DNA of 64,000 nucleotides, taken from Salinirubellus salinus. Its GTDB lineage: Archaea > Halobacteriota > Halobacteria > Halobacteriales > Haloarculaceae. Both the position numbers and the translations under genes were made by a program. Shown piece by piece: positions 8,747-17,383 of this stretch. The notes beneath the pieces were generated by a model. The model was not told where the DNA came from. It worked only from the letters and a program-made list of their open reading frames with translations, and searched no databases. Each line of letters opens with the position of its first letter. Positions within the stretch are counted from its first letter, which is position 1. The stretch covers positions 3,797,960-3,861,959 of the forward strand of contig NZ_CP104003.1 of assembly GCF_025231485.1 (NCBI RefSeq), given 5' to 3'.

Positions 8747-9544
8747 ATGAGTCCAACTGATACTGACCCCGGAGACGGGCGAGCGTCACGCGCGTCAACG
8801 GACGCAAACCGTGACGACGTCGGAGTGCACGACGAACGTCGAGCGAGCCGGACGGACCCCCGGGGCCGACGGGTGCCGTGGAGAGCGGCCGCCGAACTGC
8901 TGGTCCTCCTCGGGACGAACCTCTACTGGTATCTCAGACACCGAGCCACGAGACGAGCCTTGACCACGAGTCGTGACTGGGATGCGGGGGCGTTCGAGAC
9001 GGACGCCGACGACTCGGCGGATACTGCACGGCGAGCGTTACTGAACTCGACGACGGACGTGGCGAACGTCCCGCTCGAGGAGGTTCCAGAACAGTTCGGG
9101 CGACTCCAGGACCGGGTCGCAGAGCAGGAGAAACTGAACGCCGAACTCCGCGCCACCGCCGCACGCGCGTGGTGGAGGGGCCTAGAGGCTGGAAGGAAAC
9201 GCGCCGAGGACGGACACGATTCCCCGATCTATCTCGCCGATCCCCCGGAGGCCGACCACGAGATCGCTCGACAGGTCGCCATCCAGGCGGTCGAACACGA
9301 CCGAGGGGTCGTGGTCGCAGTCGGCCGTGAGGACGGCTCGGTCTCCGTTGGCGTCGGTGGTAATCTGTCGGACACGGTCTCGGCCATCGAAGTCGCGCGC
9401 GAGGTGCTGGCGCCTCTGGATGGTTCGGCCGGTGGGTCCGACGAACTGGCGAACGGCGGCGGGAGTGACCCGGAAGCGATACTCGCCTCGGCCCGGGAGG
9501 TCGTCGACCGACTTCGGGTGGAACACGGAGCCGGCCAGGTCTGA
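8747..9544 (+). CDS. Membrane-anchored coiled-coil protein with a DHHA1-like C-terminal domain
   Basis: 265 residues. An acidic N-terminus is followed by one hydrophobic span (AELLVLLGTNLYWYL, about 48-62) and a helical, probably coiled-coil segment (about 105-150, VPEQFGRLQDRVAEQEKLNAEL). The C-terminal domain (about 165-260) includes GVVVAVGREDGSVSVGVGG and GGSDELANGGG. This resembles the glycine-rich DHHA1 domain at the end of alanyl-tRNA synthetases and of DHH phosphoesterases, where a GGGRPDMAQGG-type loop binds nucleic acid or nucleotide. No DHH or synthetase catalytic part is present. I cannot state a function. It follows the FemAB-like gene by 130 nt on the same strand. Confidence 0.6.
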   Translation: MSPTDTDPGDGRASRASTDANRDDVGVHDERRASRTDPRGRRVPWRAAAELLVLLGTNLYWYLRHRATRRALTTSRDWDAGAFETDADDSADTARRALLNSTTDVANVPLEEVPEQFGRLQDRVAEQEKLNAELRATAARAWWRGLEAGRKRAEDGHDSPIYLADPPEADHEIARQVAIQAVEHDRGVVVAVGREDGSVSVGVGGNLSDTVSAIEVAREVLAPLDGSAGGSDELANGGGSDPEAILASAREVVDRLRVEHGAGQV

Positions 9545-9858
9545 CCGCCACAGCCACGGCACCGGAGAGGACGGCGGTGGCGGGTCGCTACAGGCTAGTG
9601 GCATCCCCCGCTTCAGATCCCGTTCGAGCTTGTATATCGCGGAGGTGTGTACTGACTCGCGGAACTGTCGATGCCAGGCCCGTACTTCGACGGAGGAGCC
9701 GACGAGCGCTCGCTCGTTGAGAGGACTGTCTCACACACCCATCGCTGGCCGTGACGTTCGCCGTCCACTCTCGTAGTCCAGTACCGGTGAGCACCCGGAC
9801 GGAGTCGGTGATGGCCGGGGAGTCAGTTGTCGCCGGTGAGTCGTTACGGCCCTCCCTG
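9545..9858. other. Intergenic spacer between convergent genes
   Basis: 314 nt between two convergent genes. Apart from a probable transposase relic (listed separately at 9605-9730), I see no conserved gene, RNA or strong terminator. Confidence 0.5.
9605..9730 (-). pseudogene. Degenerate transposase C-terminal fragment
   Basis: Read on the minus strand, this stretch gives DSPLNERALVGSS, then VEVRAWHRQFRE, then SVHTSAIYKLERDLKRG. This matches the general pattern of the C-terminal end of haloarchaeal IS4/IS5-type DDE transposases (R-x-W-Y/H-R-x-F-R-E followed by A-V/I-Y-x-I/L-x-R). A stop codon lies just upstream of the fragment and no catalytic core or terminal repeats are visible. It looks like a remnant of an old insertion. 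Identification rests on motif recall only. Confidence 0.4.
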
Positions 9859-11301
9859 TCAGTCCTTCCGGTCGGGAGCCGACACGGTCGGGTCGCCCGC
9901 GCGCTCGGCGTCGGCGGCTGTTTCGTCGGACGTCGTGACGGCCAGTGGTGAGCGGACGCGGACCACGTACTGGGACCAGCGGACTTCCGTGGCCGCCCAG
10001 ACCGCTACCACGCCGAGCTGTCCGACGAGGGCGAAGAGCGCGGGCGCGCTCATCCAGTCGGGGAGCCAGAACAGCAGCCCGTTGACCACGGGACTCGGCA
10101 ACAGGTCCTTGATGAACACGACGAGCCGTGCGGCCGGGCCGATTGTCCCTCCGCCGTCGCCTTTCCCGCGGACGCCCCCGTCCGTCGACCGGGACTCCAG
10201 CCCGAGTGCTGCGGCGCTCCGTCCGCCGGCACTCTCGTCACCGGTACCGAGCCGCTCGACGTCGTACGGTCCCGGGAACGGGTGTGACCAGACGATCTGC
10301 CCGCTCCGGTCGACCTCGAGCACTCGATCGCCGTTCGTGTCCGCGATCAGCGTGTGGCCATTCGGCAACCGGTCGGCGTCGCGGGGCCACTGCATCTGGG
10401 CGTCGCGCCAGACCCAGGACCGCCGCCAGCTGTCGCCCTCACGCTGGTACTCGACGACCCGACCGTTCTCGGAATCGCCGATCAGCACCGCCGGACCACC
10501 CTGCTCCGCCGGGATGTAGTCGGGGTTGTGCTGTTCGTAAAGGGTGGCGTGGTCGTCGTCCTCGCCGAGGGTCCACTCGCGGTCGAGGCCCGTCTCCAGG
10601 TCGACGAAGACGACTTGGTCCTGGTTGCGGAGGCTGACCATCACCCGCCCGTCGGCCAGGTACTCCACGTCGTTCAGGTGCGTCCAGTCGCTGGGGAACC
10701 GACCGCCGCTGTCGTGGTCGTACGCCGACCGGACCGGCCAGGCCCACTCGACGATCCCGGTCGTCGTGTTGACGATGTAGACCCGGTCAGGTTGGGCGAT
10801 CTCCGCCACGAGCAGCCGTGACTCGCCGACCCGGTCCACGTCGTGGATGGCGCCACCGCTCGCGGTACTGGTCCGCGAGTAGAGCCGCGTCACATCGCCC
10901 GTCGTGAGGTTCAGCCGCTCGACGACGCTCCGGACACACGATAACTCCGAGTGACACGCCGAGGCGTTCAGTTCGTAGGAGCCGACGTACATGACGGTCC
11001 TCTCGCCGGGCGGGTCGGGATCGACGTCGTGGTAGTACTTGTAGGTGTCATTGTAGTACAGCACGCTCCCGTTCGGCGCGTACGCGGCGATGCGACCGGA
11101 CCCGAACGCGTCGGCCGTGACGACGGTCACGTCGTCCCGGGGCGGCGCGGTGCGTTCGGCTACCGGATCGCCACCGTCACTGGTGGTACCGAGCGACCCG
11201 TACGCGCTCCCGATCGGGATCGCCAGGACGGCCAGTACGAGGACGAAGCCCACCCTGACTACGGTTCTGCGATCCACCACGCTCGTGCATCTCCGTTCCA
11301 C
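9859..11301 (-). CDS. Arylsulfotransferase (ASST)-like beta-propeller, second copy
   Basis: 480 residues from a GTG at 11301; a further in-frame GTG at 11280 is possible. It is a paralogue of the 5873-7273 product along its length, sharing the DWTHLNDVEYL, SLRNQDQVVF, EQHNPDYIP and RDADRLPNGHTL blocks. There is an N-terminal signal/anchor (about residues 13-32) and a C-terminal hydrophobic span near 410-440. The same His and Arg candidates (DWTHLND, SLRNQDQ) are conserved. Two copies within 4 kb and in opposite orientation suggest duplication and perhaps different acceptors. An AT-rich stretch at 11311-11332 probably carries the TATA element for a nearly leaderless transcript. Confidence 0.75.
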   Translation of the reverse strand: MERRCTSVVDRRTVVRVGFVLVLAVLAIPIGSAYGSLGTTSDGGDPVAERTAPPRDDVTVVTADAFGSGRIAAYAPNGSVLYYNDTYKYYHDVDPDPPGERTVMYVGSYELNASACHSELSCVRSVVERLNLTTGDVTRLYSRTSTASGGAIHDVDRVGESRLLVAEIAQPDRVYIVNTTTGIVEWAWPVRSAYDHDSGGRFPSDWTHLNDVEYLADGRVMVSLRNQDQVVFVDLETGLDREWTLGEDDDHATLYEQHNPDYIPAEQGGPAVLIGDSENGRVVEYQREGDSWRRSWVWRDAQMQWPRDADRLPNGHTLIADTNGDRVLEVDRSGQIVWSHPFPGPYDVERLGTGDESAGGRSAAALGLESRSTDGGVRGKGDGGGTIGPAARLVVFIKDLLPSPVVNGLLFWLPDWMSAPALFALVGQLGVVAVWAATEVRWSQYVVRVRSPLAVTTSDETAADAERAGDPTVSAPDRKD

Positions 11302-11521
11302 GACATGTAATTATTGTTATATTGATAATACATTCCGGTCGACAGAAATGGGTCCGAGAGCACACCGGTGTCGGGCGGCTGGCGAACTGTCCAGCGGCGG
11401 GAGGTGGGACGACAAGCAGGGTCTTCCCCGTCCGGGATCACGGGCCCAGCCATAGCAGTCCTCGGAGAATCCGACCGCGCCGTCCCGAGACGAACGAGAG
11501 ACTGCGCGTCGTCGAGGACGA

Positions 11522-12751
11522 CTACCGGTCTTCGGGACTCGCGGGACACGTGAGCTCCTCGTAGAGGATTTCGAAACGGTCGACCATGTGCGCCAGCGTG
11601 TACCGCTCGAAGGCCTCGGCCTGCGCCCGCTCGCCCAGCTCCGATGCGAGCTGTGAGTCCCGGCAGAGCCGTTCCACGGCGTCTCCGAGCGAGACCGGGT
11701 CTCTGGGTGGCACCATGAGGCCGGTCTCTCTGTCGGAGACGAGTTCGTCGCTTCCGGGGACGGTGGTGGCGACGATTGGGAGCCCGGCAGCCATCGCCTC
11801 CAGCAACGCCCCTGGGTGCCCTTCCCAGTGGGACGGGAACACGAACAGGTCCATCGTGCCGAGCAGTTCGGGGACGTCGTCGCGTGCGCCGGTGAAGTGG
11901 ACCGTCGACCCGACGCCGAGATCGTCCGCGAGCGCCTCGAGCGCGTCCCGTTCGGGGCCGTACCCGACGACTACCAGGTGGGCGTCGGGAACGGCATCGC
12001 TCACCCGTGCCCACGCACGGAGGAGGTCGAAGTGTCCCTTCCGCTCGACGAGTCGCCCGACAGTCCCCACGACGAGTGCGTCCGGAGGTACACCGAGGGC
12101 GGCACGGAGGCCGCCCCCCGACGCGTCCCTGTATTCGTCCAGCCGCCGCCCGTTCGGGATTACCCGGAGGTTCGACCACTCCACCCCCCGTTCGAGGTAG
12201 TGCTCCGCACCGGCCCTGGAGTTCGAGACGACGACGTCAGCGAACGGCAACGTGACTCGGTCCAGCACGTGGAGAAGCGTCCTCGTGGAGTTGTGGAACC
12301 CGCGCTCGCCGTTGACGACGACGGTCCCCGGCGAGACGAGGCCGGCGAGGCGACAGATGATGTTCTCGTAGAAGAGAAACGAGTGGACGATGTCTGGTCG
12401 GTCGAGGCGGACGGCCCGCACAAACTGGAGGGGTGCCGCGATGTACATACGTGGGTCGACCGCCCCCGTAATCTCGTGCGGGTCGTCCCCGCGTGTGGCT
12501 TCGACCCCGAGCGTTCGGTAGGTGACAGCGTCGTCGAGTCGGCTGGCGAGCGGGCAGACGTCGAAGACAGTCCAGACAACGACCTCGAACTGCTGGCCAG
12601 CGAGTCCGTTCGCGAGATCGACGATGGTCCGCTCGGCACCGCCGAACGAGAGGGACATGACGAGGATCCAGATGGTCCTCGGTTCGCTCTCTTCGGCCAC
12701 CCCGCGGGAGAGCTTGCTGTGGTCGGGGGTACTGTCGCCCGTCGCCGACAT
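11522..12751 (-). CDS. GT4-family glycosyltransferase
   Basis: 409 residues, GT-B fold. The N-terminal domain contains the SLSFGGAERTIVDLANGLA segment that follows the first strand in family 4 enzymes. The C-terminal nucleotide-sugar domain has GTVGRLVERKGHFDLLRAW and the EGHPGALLEAMAAGLP version of the E-x7-E donor-binding motif. Such enzymes retain anomeric configuration and act at the cytoplasmic membrane face, lengthening lipid-linked glycans. The sugar is unknown. It is transcribed divergently from the next GT4 gene, with a 175-nt AT-rich gap between them. Confidence 0.88.
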   Translation of the reverse strand: MSATGDSTPDHSKLSRGVAEESEPRTIWILVMSLSFGGAERTIVDLANGLAGQQFEVVVWTVFDVCPLASRLDDAVTYRTLGVEATRGDDPHEITGAVDPRMYIAAPLQFVRAVRLDRPDIVHSFLFYENIICRLAGLVSPGTVVVNGERGFHNSTRTLLHVLDRVTLPFADVVVSNSRAGAEHYLERGVEWSNLRVIPNGRRLDEYRDASGGGLRAALGVPPDALVVGTVGRLVERKGHFDLLRAWARVSDAVPDAHLVVVGYGPERDALEALADDLGVGSTVHFTGARDDVPELLGTMDLFVFPSHWEGHPGALLEAMAAGLPIVATTVPGSDELVSDRETGLMVPPRDPVSLGDAVERLCRDSQLASELGERAQAEAFERYTLAHMVDRFEILYEELTCPASPEDR

Positions 12752-12926
12752 GGAGACTCTGAATAGTCCGTTTTTCCGAGCGTTACATGATTATATATTG
12801 GCTAACGCGGCGTTCACCGATATCCGGACGACGGGGGACATCCCATCGGCCCACGGACCCGTGGGTACCCAGCGTATACTATTGCCCTCGGTACGTGATT
12901 GGCTCGCCAAGACGACGGAGCGTGCG

Positions 12927-14081
12927 ATGAATAGGATTCTGATACTCAACAGTGCAGACGTGATACGCAAGACGACGGACGCACTGGCCAGCGGGCTCTC
13001 CGCCCGAGGGTACGAGGTCAGCGTCATGACAGCGGAGCACCCGAAGACGACCGGCTACTTCGATTCGGACGAGAACGTCGAGTTGCTCCACTACCGGTCG
13101 AACTTCATCCCCAAGATTCGGTACTCCGTCCCCGGCCTCGACTTCTTCGAGACGATGCGTCGGGAAGCCAAGCGTGCGGATGCCGTCGTCGTCACGTCGG
13201 CAGTCTACCTCCCCTCGCTCGTCGGGACGCTCGTCTCGAACTGGTACGAGACACCGACGGTGATCACTATCGACGCGCTGCCCGGAATCAACTGGACGTA
13301 CGGGAACCGGCTGATCGACCTGTTCGGCAAAGCGTTCGTCCTGACCCTCTCACGTGTAGCGTTCCACCAGGCGGACAGGGTCGTCGGGTTGACCAGGAGT
13401 CTCGAGGAGCACCTGCCGAAACTGGTCGACGAGTCGAAGGTGCGCATCATCCCGAACGGCATCGACACCGACCACTTCCGCCCGTCGGACGAACGGGCGG
13501 ACGGATGTGGAGAGCGAGTCGAACTGCTGTTCGTCGGTCGGTTGAGTCCCGTCAAAGGCGTCGAGCATCTCCTCTCGGCACTCGGTGCGTTACAGCCTGA
13601 GGACCGTGAGTTCCACCTGACGCTCGTCGGCGACGGCGAAGAGATGGACGCGTACGTCGAGGAGGCCGAGCGTCTCGGGCTCGGCGACTCCGTCACGTGG
13701 ACTGGGTGGGTCGACGACGTCAGACCGTACTACGACCTGGCGGACGTGTTGATCCTGCCGTCCATCGCCGAAGGACAGCCGTCGGTACTTCTGGAGGCAC
13801 AGGCCTGTGGCGTGCCCGTCGTCGCGACGGAAGTAGGGGGCGTCCCCAATCTCGTCGGTGCGGGGGTGGTCGTCCCGCCAAGAGATCCCGACGCGATCCG
13901 GGACGCGGTGGTGGAACTCGTTCGGGAGCCGCCGGAGAACCTCCGGTCACGTGCCAGGGCGTTCGTCCTGGAACACTACTCGAGCGAGGCGATGATCGAA
14001 GGTTACGAGGCGCTGTTCTCGGAGATATCTTCATGGCCGTCCCTGCAGGCACCCAGAGCCGAGGAAGGACCCGCCCGATGA
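12927..14081 (+). CDS. GT4-family glycosyltransferase
   Basis: 384 residues from ATG 12927 (MNRILILNSADV), where homology-like sequence begins. The open frame reaches back to 12522, but that part overlaps the divergent gene and is not protein-like. GT-B fold: a Rossmann N-terminus, RIIPNGIDTDHFRP at the domain junction, LLFVGRLSPVKGVEHLL, and EGQPSVLLEAQACGVPVVAT with the E-x7-E donor motif. It presumably adds one sugar to the lipid-linked surface glycan. It ends 8 nt from the convergent asparagine-synthase-like gene. Confidence 0.88.
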   Translation: MNRILILNSADVIRKTTDALASGLSARGYEVSVMTAEHPKTTGYFDSDENVELLHYRSNFIPKIRYSVPGLDFFETMRREAKRADAVVVTSAVYLPSLVGTLVSNWYETPTVITIDALPGINWTYGNRLIDLFGKAFVLTLSRVAFHQADRVVGLTRSLEEHLPKLVDESKVRIIPNGIDTDHFRPSDERADGCGERVELLFVGRLSPVKGVEHLLSALGALQPEDREFHLTLVGDGEEMDAYVEEAERLGLGDSVTWTGWVDDVRPYYDLADVLILPSIAEGQPSVLLEAQACGVPVVATEVGGVPNLVGAGVVVPPRDPDAIRDAVVELVREPPENLRSRARAFVLEHYSSEAMIEGYEALFSEISSWPSLQAPRAEEGPAR

Positions 14082-14089
14082 CCGACTGG

Positions 14090-15937
14090 TCACCCCTCGA
14101 CGAACTGTTCGTACCACTCGTCCAGCATCATGAGGTCCCAGAGGCGATAGCCGGCGTCGACGGTACGGTCGGTGTGAGCCGAGAGCAACGCGGTCAGTCC
14201 GTCAGAGTCGAACGGGGGGCGGGTACCGAGCCGTTCGAGTCGGTCCCGCATCTCGTCCCGTAACTCCCCTCTGAACCACTCGTTCACCGGCACCCCGAAC
14301 CCCTGCTTCGAACGGTCGAGGACGGCCTCCGGGAGATCGGGTTCGAAGGCTCGCTTGAGCAACCACTTGCCGTCCCGCCCGCGCCGCTTGAGGTCGGCCG
14401 GTATCGAACTCGTGAACTCCATCACGTCGTGGTCTAGGAACGGGGAGCGGACCTCGATCGAGTGGGCCATGCTCGCACGGTCGACCTTCGTGAGGAGGAC
14501 GTCGGGGAGGTAGGTCTCGACGTCCACCTGCATGAGCCGGTCGAGGCGCGTCGGCCCGTCGGCCGCGTCGAAGGCTCGACGGAGGTGGGCGAGTTCGTCG
14601 CTCGGTTCGGGTCCCGTCCAGAACTCTTCGGACGGTTGCTCGTCTCGGATGACGAAGTTCGCGTACCGCTCGACGTCGTCACCGTTCACGCTCTCCAGGA
14701 ACCGCCGTGCGTGTTTCACGAGAGTGGCGCGTCTCGCCGGCTCCGGAAGCGCATCGATGATCGGCGGGACCGCGGTACGGACCTCCGACGGCAGTCGGTT
14801 GGCGTAGCCCGCCAGCGCGTCGAGGTAGTACCGGTCGTAGCCGGCGAAGTTCTCGTCCCCCGCGTCACCGGTGAGGACGACCGTGACGTCGTCGGCGGCG
14901 GCCTGTGAGACGTAGTAGGTCGGCAGGGCCGAGGGGTCGCCGAACGGCATCTCGTAGTGGGAGACGAGGTCGGCCAGCACGGCCGTTGAGTCGGGCGTCA
15001 CGGTGTACTCCGTGTGGTCGGTCCCGTACTGCTCTGCCACTGTCCGGGCAAACTCGAGTTCGGTGAACGCGTCCTCGTCGAACCCGATCGAGTACGTCTT
15101 GACCGGTGTCTCTGAGACCGCGTCCATCAGCGCCGTCACGATCGAGGAATCGATTCCGCCCGAGAGAAAGACGCCGACCGGGACGTCACTCCGCATCCGG
15201 AGCCGGGTCGCTTCGAGTAGCTTCGCCCGGAGCCGTGTCGCCAGCTTCGTGGCGTCGGGGCGGAACTGTCGCTCGAACGAGAGCGACCAGTAGGGCCGTC
15301 TCGTCACCTCCCCGTCGGACACGAGCATGTACTCACCGGGGTTCAGCTGGGAGATGCCGTCGAAGCCCGTCCTCGGTCTCGGCACGTACTGGTACGTCAG
15401 GTACGAGCGGATGGCAGCGAGGTCGGGGACGGCCTCGACGGCATCGTCGGTCAGGATGGCACTGATCGTCGACCCGAACCGGAACGCATCGTCGGTGTGG
15501 TGGTAGAACAGCGGTTTCTGGCCGACCCTGTCACGGGCGAGGAACAGCCGCTCTCTCGACTCGTCCCAGATGGCGAACGCGAACATACCACGCAGAAGCC
15601 GGAGACACTCGACGCCGTACTCCTCGTAGAGGTGCAACAGGACCTCTGTGTCGGTCTCCGACCGGAACGTGTAGTGCGAGACCCGATCGCGCAACTCCCG
15701 GTAGTTGTAGATCTCGCCGTTGAACACGATGCGGACCGTCCCGTCTCGGTTCTTCATCGGTTGCCGCCCCGCGTCGCTCAGGTCGAGGATACTGAGCCGA
15801 CGGTGGGCGAGGAGCACCCTCCCCGACTCGTAGATACCGCTCGCGTCCGGTCCTCGGTGGCCCATGACCGAGTTCATCCGCTCGCCGACGTCAGGAGGCG
15901 ACGACTCGAAGGAGAGTATCCCACCGATTCCGCACAT
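14090..15937 (-). CDS. asnB: Glutamine-dependent asparagine synthase-like amidotransferase
   Basis: 615 residues if started at the ATG giving MCGIGG, so that Cys2 becomes the N-terminal nucleophile of the class II glutaminase. An in-frame ATG three codons upstream is less likely because maturation must expose this Cys. The glutaminase domain (about 1-200) has GHRGPDASG, LAHRRLSILD and FNGEIYNY. The synthetase domain has the PP-loop SGGIDSS near residue 265. Free-standing AsnB makes asparagine, but relatives in polysaccharide loci amidate uronic acids, and the setting here favours that role (inference). The 9 nt after the stop lead directly to the convergent GT4 gene. Confidence 0.85.
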   Translation of the reverse strand: MCGIGGILSFESSPPDVGERMNSVMGHRGPDASGIYESGRVLLAHRRLSILDLSDAGRQPMKNRDGTVRIVFNGEIYNYRELRDRVSHYTFRSETDTEVLLHLYEEYGVECLRLLRGMFAFAIWDESRERLFLARDRVGQKPLFYHHTDDAFRFGSTISAILTDDAVEAVPDLAAIRSYLTYQYVPRPRTGFDGISQLNPGEYMLVSDGEVTRRPYWSLSFERQFRPDATKLATRLRAKLLEATRLRMRSDVPVGVFLSGGIDSSIVTALMDAVSETPVKTYSIGFDEDAFTELEFARTVAEQYGTDHTEYTVTPDSTAVLADLVSHYEMPFGDPSALPTYYVSQAAADDVTVVLTGDAGDENFAGYDRYYLDALAGYANRLPSEVRTAVPPIIDALPEPARRATLVKHARRFLESVNGDDVERYANFVIRDEQPSEEFWTGPEPSDELAHLRRAFDAADGPTRLDRLMQVDVETYLPDVLLTKVDRASMAHSIEVRSPFLDHDVMEFTSSIPADLKRRGRDGKWLLKRAFEPDLPEAVLDRSKQGFGVPVNEWFRGELRDEMRDRLERLGTRPPFDSDGLTALLSAHTDRTVDAGYRLWDLMMLDEWYEQFVEG

Positions 15938-15953
15938 GTTAGTCACCAGAAAA

Positions 15954-15984
15954 CTGGCTGGAGGGTACTTAGTTAGTCAGCCAG
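15954..15984. promoter_or_regulatory. Inverted repeat flanking the asnB-like promoter
   Basis: Arms CTGGCTG (15954-15960) and CAGCCAG (15978-15984) are perfect inverted repeats around a TATA-like CTAAGTACC read on the minus strand at about 15964-15972, some 30 nt from the start. The position fits an operator that would cover the promoter. Confidence 0.4.
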
Positions 15985-16144
15985 AACACGACTCGGGATA
16001 CTTATACTCCCGTGGACGGAGCGGGCTGAGGCGCGGCCGGGAACCGCGGAGGGTCAGGTGTGGCGACTGTCGAGTCAGCGGGGACGAACCGTTCAGTCGA
16101 GACCCGACCACCGAGGGTAGTGTCTCCCCGTGTCCGTTCGCTGG

Positions 16145-17257
16145 CTACCGGCCAGCGATGAGCGCCTCGTAGTTGTCTATCGCCGACTCGGGAGCGAAGT
16201 CGTCGGCCCGAGAACGGAGTCTGGACGCCTGCGGCGGGTTCGACAGGGTCTCTTCGACTGCTGTAGCGAGGGCTTCCGGGTCACCCACCGGAACGAGCTG
16301 GCCGAGCGCCCCGTCCTCGAGAATCTCACGCGGTCCGCTGGGGCAGTCGGTGGCGACCACCGGTGTCCCGCAGGCCAGCGCCTCGATGAGCACCGTCGGG
16401 AGCCCCTCGCGGATGGAGGAGAGCGCGAAGAGGTCCGCGTTGCCGAGGTACGCGTACACGTTCTCGACGTAGCCTGGCAGATCGACGACGTCCTCGAGCC
16501 CGAGACGGGCGACCAGGTCCCGGAGATCCTCGAGCGCGGGGCCCTTCCCGACGATCACCAACCGCACGTCGTCGCGGCGGTCGTGCAGACGGTCCATCGC
16601 GCGCACCAGGGTCGGGAAGTCCTTCTGTCTCGCCATCCGCCCGACCCCGAGGACTACGGAGCGGTCCTCGGCTTCGAACCACGGGTGGTCGACGGGGGTG
16701 GCAGCCTCGACGCGGATCGCTTCGACGTCGATGGGGTTGTGGAAGACGGAGACGTCCGACGCGTGACTCCGGGTGCCGGCGACGACGCTCTCGGCGACCC
16801 CCTCGGAGACGGCGACGACTTGGTCTGCACGCGAATAGAGGTGACGAGCGAGGAACTGCGTCAGCCGCACCTTCGGGCCGTGGGGCATCCCGAACGTATC
16901 GTGCTCCGCGAGGACGATTCTGGTGCCGCCCGCGTCACCGAGCGTCGACAGGAGCGTCACGACGTTGACGAATGTCATGGTGGAGACGAAGACGTTCGGA
17001 CGGACCCGTCGAACGTACGACCGGACCGACGGGAGTCCCGCCAGTAGGCCGACACCGGGCACTATCGGGATGTCGAGGTCGACGACCTCCACGCGCTCGT
17101 CGACCTCGGAGCGGAGGTCGCCACCCGGGTAGGCGACCAGGAGATCGATATCGTATCCCCGTTCCGCGAGCCCGCCGGTGATGGTGAGTGTGACTCGCTG
17201 GGCGCCCCCCATCGAGAGACTCGGAAGGAAGAACGAGGCGTCCGGTGCGCGGCTCAT
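16145..17257 (-). CDS. GT4-family glycosyltransferase
   Basis: 370 residues with a GT-B fold. LPSLSMGGAQRVTLTITGGLAERG at the N-terminus is the usual acceptor-side loop. VSVFHNPIDVEAIR links the domains, VVLGVGRMARQKDFPTLVRA and EGLPTVLIEALACGTP carry the donor site with E-x7-E. This is a third family 4 transferase in 6 kb, consistent with assembly of an oligosaccharide of several different residues. A TATA-like AATATC centred near 17284 lies 27 nt upstream of the ATG, which suggests a leaderless mRNA. Divergent from the sulfatase-like gene at 17384. Confidence 0.88.
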   Translation of the reverse strand: MSRAPDASFFLPSLSMGGAQRVTLTITGGLAERGYDIDLLVAYPGGDLRSEVDERVEVVDLDIPIVPGVGLLAGLPSVRSYVRRVRPNVFVSTMTFVNVVTLLSTLGDAGGTRIVLAEHDTFGMPHGPKVRLTQFLARHLYSRADQVVAVSEGVAESVVAGTRSHASDVSVFHNPIDVEAIRVEAATPVDHPWFEAEDRSVVLGVGRMARQKDFPTLVRAMDRLHDRRDDVRLVIVGKGPALEDLRDLVARLGLEDVVDLPGYVENVYAYLGNADLFALSSIREGLPTVLIEALACGTPVVATDCPSGPREILEDGALGQLVPVGDPEALATAVEETLSNPPQASRLRSRADDFAPESAIDNYEALIAGR

Positions 17258-17383
17258 CGTCGTTCCGATGTGTGCCAGAGATATTGAATGTACTCCTGAG
17301 ACACACGAACGGGCTCTCGCCCGAGCGTCCCCGTCGGGGAAAGTTTCATTGCATCTTCACGCTCCCATCTCGCAGGGTAGAGA

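Noticed and set aside
8614-8760. 48-codon frame overlapping the FemAB-like stop by ATGA
   Set aside because: The overlap is tempting, but the encoded peptide is basic, His/Arg-rich and unlike haloarchaeal protein. It also runs into the next gene.
12522-12926. N-terminal extension of the GT4 frame
   Set aside because: It overlaps the divergent GT4 gene and lacks protein-like sequence; GT-B folds begin at the ATG 12927 segment MNRILILNSAD.
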